NCBI GenBank assembly: GCA_041493205.1
Contig: JBGPYM010000023.1
Span: forward strand, 1 to 20,521
Length of the DNA: 20,521 bases
Direction: 5' to 3'
DNA from: JBGPYM01 sp041493205
Lineage (GTDB): Bacteria > Bacteroidota > Ignavibacteria > UBA10030 > UBA6906
The position numbers were made by a program, and so were the translations under genes. The notes under the pieces were generated by a model. The model worked only from the letters and a program-made list of their open reading frames with translations, was not told the DNA's origin and did no database searches. Below are positions 15,377 to 20,521 of the stretch, one piece after another (positions within the stretch are counted from its first letter, which is position 1; each line of letters begins with the position of its first letter).

Positions 15377-15862
15377 ATGAACAGAGTTTGTGGTGTAGCA
15401 GCAATTCTCGCACTGGCGGTCATCCTCACCTCATGTTCCCTCGCACAGGAAAGGAGACCGGCGGCGAATTTCAGCCTGAAAACGGCGGCCGGTCAGACCG
15501 TGGACCTGAGCAAATTGCGTGGAAAGGTCGTGGTCGTAAATTTCTGGGCGACCTGGTGCGGCCCGTGCCGCGCCGAGATCCCGGGAATGATTGAAGTGTA
15601 CGGGAAGTACAAGGACCAAGGCGTGGAAATTGTCGGCGTCTCGCTCGACCGGGGCGGATGGTCCGATGTCAACCCGTTCGTGAAACGGCTCAACATCACA
15701 TACCCGGTGGTGATCGGTACCGATGCGATGGCCGAGGCCTACGGCGGCATCGAAGCCATCCCAACGACGTTCTTCGTCGACAAGCAGGGGAACGTGGTGA
15801 AGAAGCACGTAGGGTATATGTCCAAAGAGGATTTCGAGAAGTCTGTCAGAGCGGCGATGTAA
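15377..15862 (+). CDS. TlpA/ResA-like thiol-disulfide oxidoreductase, lipoprotein
   Basis: This 161-residue protein has a lipoprotein signal peptide: hydrophobic core GVAAILALAVIL and lipobox LTSC, with the lipidated C20. The mature part is a TlpA/ResA/AhpC-TSA-type thioredoxin domain with active site ATWCGPCRAEI (C61 and C64), the insertion EIVGVSLDRGG typical of TlpA proteins, and the cis-proline loop EAIPTTFFVDKQGNVV. It should be a membrane-tethered reductase in the periplasm; such proteins serve cytochrome c maturation or general disulfide reduction, but the substrate is not evident here. The start is supported by GAGGGA 5 bp upstream. It has its own promoter after the permease operon and ends at a strong terminator. 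Confidence 0.93.
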   Translation: MNRVCGVAAILALAVILTSCSLAQERRPAANFSLKTAAGQTVDLSKLRGKVVVVNFWATWCGPCRAEIPGMIEVYGKYKDQGVEIVGVSLDRGGWSDVNPFVKRLNITYPVVIGTDAMAEAYGGIEAIPTTFFVDKQGNVVKKHVGYMSKEDFEKSVRAAM

Positions 15863-15869
15863 TTCTCGA

Positions 15870-15916
15870 TAGTAGCACCGGCACTCTGTAGTGGCACGGG
15901 CGTCTCGCCCGTGTAA
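15870..15916. repeat. Partial and variant copies of the palindromic repeat
   Basis: A truncated unit (TAGTAGCACCGGC, 15870-15882) is followed by a complete variant beginning GTAGTGG at 15888. The variant's stem is CACGGGCG (15895-15902) with CGCCCGTG (15906-15913) and loop TCT. Relative to the other copies, a C-to-G change in the left arm is matched by a G-to-C change in the right arm, so pairing is kept. It starts 8 bp after the TlpA-like stop codon. Confidence 0.88.
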
Positions 15917-15934
15917 CCTGGCCCTGAAATAGCC

Positions 15935-15989
15935 CGCCCCTTCCGGTTTCATCCTCCGGAAGGGGCGTTCTGTTGTGTCTTCTTTTTAG
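15935..15989 (+). terminator. Intrinsic terminator after the TlpA-like gene
   Basis: A perfect 12-bp stem, CGCCCCTTCCGG (15935-15946) with CCGGAAGGGGCG (15956-15967), encloses a 9-nt loop and is followed by a T-rich tract ending TTCTTTTT. This is a strong rho-independent terminator on the + strand. The minus-strand side lacks a T-run, so it would not serve nrdJ in the same way. Confidence 0.75.
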
Positions 15990-16018
15990 TGGCACCGGCG
16001 TCCCCGCCGGTGTCTCTT
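15987..16018. repeat. Palindromic repeat copy at the nrdJ 3' end
   Basis: TAGTGG is followed by the perfect hairpin CACCGGCG-TCCC-CGCCGGTG (stems 15993-16000 and 16005-16012) and then TCTCTT. It lies 7 bp beyond the nrdJ stop codon and directly after the T-tract of the convergent terminator, so the 160-bp gap between the two genes holds three repeat copies and a terminator. Confidence 0.92.
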
Positions 16019-16025
16019 CACCAGC

Positions 16026-18383
16026 TCAGCACTTGCTCCATCCGCAATTGTAGCAGACCACACACCCGCTGACATGCTCGACGGTCGTTCCGCATTCCGG
16101 ACACGTCACACTTGTCACGGGCTTCCCGTGTGCGGCGGTCTCCTCGGAATCCGGGGACAAGGGCGCAGCGGTCTTTGGCGACGGGATGGTGCGGAACTGT
16201 TCGCGGTTCTCAATGTAATGTTCGAGCACCTTGCCGATCGCGTCGGGAGTCGAGAGGATCTGACCTCCCTGGCCGTCCCACACCGGCGTTGGTCCTGAGA
16301 TGCCCTTGAGCTGCTTGACGATCTCACGCGGCTCAATGCCGGAACGGAGCGCGAGCGAAATGAGCCGGCTGATTGCCTCCGACTGCGCTGCGGCGTTGCC
16401 GCCCGCCTTGCCGATCGTCGTGAACACCTCGCACAGGCCGTTCTCGTCCTCGTTGATCGTCACGTACAGATACCCCTCGCCCGTTTTCATCCGCTCGGTG
16501 ACGCCGAAGGTCATCTGGGGACGCTGCCGCGGGCCTTTGGAGGCTTTGTCGTCCGCCCGCGCCGGCTTTGCATTCTCCTTCTTCTTCGCATACTCCTCGG
16601 TCGTGAGGATGCCTTCGCGGCTTCCTTCCCTGTACACCGTGATCCCCTTCAGGCCCGCCTTGTACGCGGTCATGTAGATGTCCGCCACCGTCTCGATGCT
16701 GACGTTTTCCGCAAGGTTGACCGTGGAGGAAATGCTGCTGTCCACGTACTTTTGAATGACCCCCTGCATCTTCACCCGGAAATACGGATCGATCTGGTGC
16801 GCCGTTACAACGAAGGGGGGCAGGTTCTCGTCGTCGCCGAACATCTTCTTGATCAGCGGGTGATACACCTTGTACTCGGAGTAAGTCTCGCCGTCGTGGT
16901 TTTTCACCTTGCGGCGGTAGCTCGTGCAGAAGATCGGCTCGATGCCGGAGCTCGTCTGCGCAGCGATCGAGCCTGTCCCGACGGGCGGAACCGTGATCAC
17001 GGTGCTGTTCCGGATCCCGTGCGTCCGGATCCCCTCCTGGATGTCCTGGGGGAGGCCCTGCACGAACTTGCTCCGTGCGTACCCTTCCCAGTTGAAGAGG
17101 GGGAAGGCGCCCTTTTCCTTCGCGAGATCGATGGAGGTCCGGTACGATTCGTTCCGGATGATCGTCATCATTTTCTCGGTCTCGTCAAGGGCTTCCTGCG
17201 TATCGTATTTGATCTTCATCATCAGCAGCGCGTCGGCAAGCCCTGTGATGCCGAGGCCGATGCGGCGATCGGAGGACACCGCCTGACGGATCTTGTCAAG
17301 CGCGTGGTTCTCCATATTATAGTCGATGATGTTGTCCATGAACCGCGTGGCGGTCCGTGTTACCTGGGCGAGCTCTGTGTAATCAAACTGCCCGTCTTCG
17401 CCGACTAACTTGCCAAGATTGATGTTGCCGAGATTGCACGCCGTGTAGGCCGCCAGGGGCTGCTCGCCGCACGGGTTCGTGCTGCTCAGCGGGTTGGCGT
17501 ACTCCACATTGTGATAGTCCTTCATGGTGTCCCAGAAAATGATCCCCGGCTCGGCGGACGCATGGGCGTTCTTGATGATCTTGAACCAGAGCTCTTTCGC
17601 CCGGACGCGGCGGTATGCCTTCCCGCCCCACCGGAGCTCGAATTCAGAGTCGTTGATGACCGCATTCATGAACTCATGGGTGATCAGCACGCTGATGTTG
17701 GCATGCTGGACCTTGATTCTGCGCGGGTCGTTCTTGATCGTGATGAACCGCTCGATGTCCGGATGGTCGACACGCAGCGTCAGCATGAGCGCGCCGCGGC
17801 GCCCGGCCTGCGACACGGTGTTGGTGCTCTCGCTGAAGAGATTCATGAAGGCGGTCGCACCGGGCGAATGATCGATGGTCGCGTTCACCGGGGCGCCTTC
17901 GGGGCGCAGCACCGACAGATCGGTTCCCACGCCGCCGCCGGTCCGGTACACCATCGCGGATTCTGTGATGCAGCGGTAGATCCCTTCGAGGCTGTCGTCT
18001 TCGATGGGGATGACGTAACAGTTGGCCAGCGTCGGCCGCCGCCGGGCATCTTCCCGCCCCGCGCCGTGCATGACACGCCCGCCGGGCACGAAGCGGAAGT
18101 CGAACAGCAGCTCCAGGAACTTGTTGTACCAGTACTCTTTGTCGTTTTCCACACTCGCAAGCGCGCGCGCAATCCGGTTCCACATGTGCATCGGACCCTG
18201 CTCGTTCGGCGCCAGGTACTTCGACCGCACGACATCAGCAGCCAGGTCGTTGTCTCCGTAATAGTCGCGGCAATCCAGCGCCAGGTCCATCAGGGACTCG
18301 TTGATGAGCTTTGACCCCTGTGCGGAATCCGATCCGCGTCGTGCATCCACGGAGGCAGCGGGTGGAGTCTGCTTGTGGGCCAT
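16026..18383 (-). CDS. nrdJ: Adenosylcobalamin-dependent (class II) ribonucleotide reductase
   Basis: This is a complete 785-residue class II ribonucleotide reductase, which makes deoxyribonucleotides using vitamin B12 coenzyme and works with or without oxygen. The catalytic residues are visible: the thiyl-radical cysteine C305 and E307 in NPCGEQPL, and the redox pair C122 (LANCYVIPIED) with C316 (AYTACNLGNINL). The phosphate-binding PPVGTGSIAAQTSSG loop is also present. A TSCPD domain (YLYVTINEDENGLCEVFTTIG) precedes a cysteine-rich tail (C761, C764, C774, C777, C780, C785), probably a zinc ribbon plus the shuttle cysteines. GAGGA lies 7 bp before the ATG. It diverges from the acyl-CoA ligase gene and has a leader of about 200 nt behind a strong promoter candidate. 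Confidence 0.96.
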   Translation of the reverse strand: MAHKQTPPAASVDARRGSDSAQGSKLINESLMDLALDCRDYYGDNDLAADVVRSKYLAPNEQGPMHMWNRIARALASVENDKEYWYNKFLELLFDFRFVPGGRVMHGAGREDARRRPTLANCYVIPIEDDSLEGIYRCITESAMVYRTGGGVGTDLSVLRPEGAPVNATIDHSPGATAFMNLFSESTNTVSQAGRRGALMLTLRVDHPDIERFITIKNDPRRIKVQHANISVLITHEFMNAVINDSEFELRWGGKAYRRVRAKELWFKIIKNAHASAEPGIIFWDTMKDYHNVEYANPLSSTNPCGEQPLAAYTACNLGNINLGKLVGEDGQFDYTELAQVTRTATRFMDNIIDYNMENHALDKIRQAVSSDRRIGLGITGLADALLMMKIKYDTQEALDETEKMMTIIRNESYRTSIDLAKEKGAFPLFNWEGYARSKFVQGLPQDIQEGIRTHGIRNSTVITVPPVGTGSIAAQTSSGIEPIFCTSYRRKVKNHDGETYSEYKVYHPLIKKMFGDDENLPPFVVTAHQIDPYFRVKMQGVIQKYVDSSISSTVNLAENVSIETVADIYMTAYKAGLKGITVYREGSREGILTTEEYAKKKENAKPARADDKASKGPRQRPQMTFGVTERMKTGEGYLYVTINEDENGLCEVFTTIGKAGGNAAAQSEAISRLISLALRSGIEPREIVKQLKGISGPTPVWDGQGGQILSTPDAIGKVLEHYIENREQFRTIPSPKTAAPLSPDSEETAAHGKPVTSVTCPECGTTVEHVSGCVVCYNCGWSKC

Positions 18384-18594
18384 ACGATATTCCTCGTGAC
18401 TGAGAGTGTGTGATGGAATCGGGTGAACAGCAGCCGACAGTCCTCTCCCCGCCCCCGGGAGTGATGAAGTGTATGTGATGTCCCGACTAAGGAGGCCTTT
18501 ACAACCGAGAGGAGGGGTGTGTGAGCACTGATACTACCGACATTGATGAGGATTTCTCTTCCAACTGCCGCGCCGTTCAAAAGTGCCGGCGGAA

Positions 18595-18623
18595 AATATA
18601 CTACGTTGATGAAGGGAAGTCAA
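18595..18623 (-). promoter_or_regulatory. nrdJ promoter
   Basis: On the minus strand, TTGACT (18618-18623) and TATATT (18595-18600) are five-of-six matches to the sigma-70 -35 and -10 boxes with the ideal 17-bp spacer, in an AT-rich setting. The start point would be near 18588, giving an untranslated leader of about 205 nt. Confidence 0.6.
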
Positions 18624-18806
18624 GTAAATTTTTTCATCTTTGCTCTTCCTGTCGTGCTGACAACAACTTAGGTTTGAAAAAATCTTTCACCGCCTGAAAA
18701 ATGAATTGCGACGACTACAGAGAAAAACGAAATGCGTTGTGTGACAACGAGTTACCTCCGAAGACGCCTCATGTTTCCGCGGAAGGTTGCAGCAGGCGGA
18801 ACACCC

Positions 18807-18835
18807 TTGCTTTTCAGAACCACCCGCCGTATGTT
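18807..18835 (+). promoter_or_regulatory. Acyl-CoA ligase promoter
   Basis: TTGCTT (18807-18812) and TATGTT (18830-18835) match four of six consensus bases each, with a 17-bp spacer. The predicted leader is about 35 nt and includes the AGAGG ribosome-binding site at 18864-18868, 8 bp before the ATG. Confidence 0.45.
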
Positions 18836-18876
18836 TTCCCCCACCCCCCTCCATCAGTCACCCAGAGGACCCCACA

Positions 18877-20521
18877 ATGTCAGTCGCAGTCCAGTTCTCC
18901 ACCATCCCGGAAATGTTTCAAAAGATCACAGAAAAGAACGCGGCAGAAACAAAGCCCCTCCTGATGTACAAAGAATCCGGCGTCTATAAAGGTTTGTCGT
19001 ACGTGGAGTTGCGGCGAAGGGTGGAACTCTTCGCCTTCGGTCTCGCATCGCTCGGCCTCAGGCGTGGCGACCGGATTTCGATTATTTCGGAAAACAGGCC
19101 GGAATGGGTGATCGCCGACCAGGCAATCGTGCTGCTGGGGGGAGTCACCGTTCCCGTCTATCCGACGATGACTGCAAAACAGAATGAGTACATTTTCAAC
19201 GACGCCGGAGTCCGGTTTGTGGTCGTTTCCAACCAGTTCCAGCTCACCAAAGTTGTCAAGGCAAGGGAAGGCGCCGCGACACTGGAAAAGATCATTCTTA
19301 TGAACGAGAAAGGACCCATCGTTGAAGCGGACACGATCACCTTCACCGATGTCCTCCGGATGGGGGAGAAGTTCGGACATGACAATCCGGACCAATTGAG
19401 GGCCTCTCTAAGCATGGTGAAACCGGAGGACGTGCTGACGCTGATCTATACCTCGGGAACGACCGGAAATCCCAAAGGAGTGATGTTGACGCATGCGAAT
19501 CTCTGCAGCAATATCATCAGTTCGGCCGAAGTTATCCCTCTCGGCCCTCAGGATACCCTCCTTTCGTTCCTCCCACTGAGCCATTCGTTTGAGCGGATGG
19601 CAGGGTACTATACGGCCATGGCGTGCGGAAGCACCATCGCCTACGCCGAAAGTGTTGAAACGGTCCGCGATAATATGCTGGAAATAAGGCCGACCGTGGT
19701 CACCACCGTTCCCAGGCTGTTTGAACGGATCCACAGCAGGGTCCTCAAGCAGGTGGATAACGGCCCCGCACTCAAGAAGAAGATCTTCTACTGGGCCATG
19801 GGCATCGGACGGGCGTATGCCGCACAATCAAAAAAAGGTAAAAAGAACCCGCTGCTGGCGGCACAGCGCCTGGTTGCCGACAGGCTCGTCTTCAGCAAGC
19901 TGAAAGAGCGGACTGGCGGCCGCATCCGGTTCTTCGTCTCCGGCGGCGCCGCGCTGGCACGTGAATTCGGGGAATTCTTCGAGGCGGTGGGATTAACCAT
20001 CATCGAAGGGTACGGGCTGACGGAAACATCCCCCGTCATTGCCGCCAACCGGCTCGATGATTACCGGTTCGGGACCGTGGGAAAGGCGATACCGGGCGTC
20101 GAAGTGAAGATCGCCCATGACGGTGAGATTCTCGCCCGGGGTCCGAATATCATGAAGGGATACTGGAACAACCCGGAAGCAACAAAGGAGATGATCGACG
20201 CAGAGGGGTGGCTCCACACGGGTGATATCGGCGTCCTCGATGCCGAGGGGTTCCTCCATATCACCGACAGGAAAAAACACCTCTTTGTCAGCTCCGGCGG
20301 AAAGAACATCGCGCCGCAACCGATCGAAAATCTCTTCCTTGCCAGCAAATACATAGAACAGTTCATGCTGATCGGCGACCGGAGAATGTTCCTGACCGCA
20401 CTGATCGTTCCCGACTATGAAGCGCTGAAGGAATACGCCGATGCGCGCAGCATCCGGTACACCGACAACGCGGATCTGGCAACGCACCCGGAAATCAACG
20501 AGCTGATCGAGAAGGACATCA
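18877..20521 (+). CDS. Long-chain acyl-CoA synthetase (AMP-dependent), 3' end outside window
   Basis: The frame is open from the ATG at 18877 to the window edge, giving 548 codons with no stop, so the gene is cut by the window rather than broken. It encodes an adenylate-forming fatty acid-CoA ligase, which activates long-chain fatty acids to acyl-AMP and then acyl-CoA. The motifs are the P-loop-like YTSGTTGNPKG (TSGTTG at 192-197), FLPLSHSFER, the adenine-pocket EGYGLTETSP (379-383), and WLHTGDIG with the ribose-binding D450. The hinge DRKKHLFVSSGGKNIAP places it in the long-chain (FadD15/FAA-like) subgroup. AGAGG 8 bp upstream supports the start, as does the immediate homology (STIPEMFQKITEKNA). 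Resemblance to Ignavibacteria/Chlorobi-type sequences is from memory. Confidence 0.93.
   Translation, partial: MSVAVQFSTIPEMFQKITEKNAAETKPLLMYKESGVYKGLSYVELRRRVELFAFGLASLGLRRGDRISIISENRPEWVIADQAIVLLGGVTVPVYPTMTAKQNEYIFNDAGVRFVVVSNQFQLTKVVKAREGAATLEKIILMNEKGPIVEADTITFTDVLRMGEKFGHDNPDQLRASLSMVKPEDVLTLIYTSGTTGNPKGVMLTHANLCSNIISSAEVIPLGPQDTLLSFLPLSHSFERMAGYYTAMACGSTIAYAESVETVRDNMLEIRPTVVTTVPRLFERIHSRVLKQVDNGPALKKKIFYWAMGIGRAYAAQSKKGKKNPLLAAQRLVADRLVFSKLKERTGGRIRFFVSGGAALAREFGEFFEAVGLTIIEGYGLTETSPVIAANRLDDYRFGTVGKAIPGVEVKIAHDGEILARGPNIMKGYWNNPEATKEMIDAEGWLHTGDIGVLDAEGFLHITDRKKHLFVSSGGKNIAPQPIENLFLASKYIEQFMLIGDRRMFLTALIVPDYEALKEYADARSIRYTDNADLATHPEINELIEKDI

Larger units (their letters stand above)
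18384..18876. other. 493-bp divergent intergenic region, nrdJ / acyl-CoA ligase
   Basis: This gap is visibly more AT-rich in its middle (about 18595-18760) than the surrounding genes. It contains promoter candidates for both flanking genes and the untranslated leader of nrdJ (about 18384-18588). I looked on both strands for cobalamin-riboswitch landmarks and saw none. An 87-codon frame at 18701-18964 begins like a zinc-finger anti-sigma factor but has no Shine-Dalgarno and runs into the ligase gene; I do not call it a gene. Confidence 0.6.

Noticed and set aside
15431..15952. 173-codon open frame on the minus strand containing HGRDARATT
   Set aside because: It is antisense to the TlpA-like gene. 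The HGRDARATT stretch is simply the translation of the palindromic repeat; I recall similar peptides as spurious database proteins but could not verify this.
18290..18580. 96-codon minus-strand frame over the nrdJ leader
   Set aside because: It overlaps the nrdJ start in another frame, has no Shine-Dalgarno and shows no domain.
18384..18600. Cobalamin riboswitch upstream of the B12-dependent nrdJ
   Set aside because: I read the leader on the nrdJ strand and found no B12-box or other conserved riboswitch core segment. A covariance search would be needed to exclude a divergent one.

Overview
The window is about 20.5 kb of bacterial chromosome. It is GC-rich (roughly 60% by eye) and densely coded, with 12 recognisable genes, almost all housekeeping or general-purpose. 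I see no transposase, phage gene, CRISPR array, tRNA or rRNA. The acyl-CoA ligase, the adenosylcobalamin-dependent ribonucleotide reductase and the promoter style suggest a member of the FCB group (Ignavibacteriota/Bacteroidota-like). This is an inference from remembered family resemblance, not a placement.

Layout. Left block, + strand: a secreted gamma-glutamyltransferase (4-1737); a 169-bp gap carrying two DnaA-box-like 9-mers; carA (1907-3070); and a SAM methyltransferase (3081-3839) that ends inside three tandem 31-bp palindromic repeats. Minus-strand block: lhr, a very large helicase gene (10187 down to 5697), is followed after 57 bp by a cNMP-GAF-PP2C phosphatase gene (5638 down to 3935). 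Middle, + strand: an aquaporin with a plant-TIP-like pore (10342-11007) diverges from lhr. Next come a MacA-like adaptor (11160-12251), two paralogous MacB/FtsX-type permeases (12251-13489 and 13517-14758) and an exported thioredoxin-fold protein (14755-15294). These four are tightly packed and probably form one operon, with no ABC ATPase gene among them. A TlpA-like thioredoxin lipoprotein follows behind its own promoter (15377-15862) and a strong terminator. Right block: nrdJ on the minus strand (18383 down to 16026) is divergent from a long-chain acyl-CoA ligase gene that runs off the right edge (18877-20521). The 493-bp gap between them holds good promoter candidates for both genes and an unusually long nrdJ leader.

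Beyond the genes, the most distinctive feature is a dispersed palindromic repeat family (about seven copies, full and partial). It sits mostly at gene ends, and one copy has paired substitutions in both arms that preserve base pairing. A separate 30-bp near-perfect palindrome lies between the aquaporin and the adaptor. I found no convincing undescribed multi-gene system. The best candidates for follow-up are the repeat family, the ATPase-less permease pair, the DnaA boxes before carA and the aquaporin pore.
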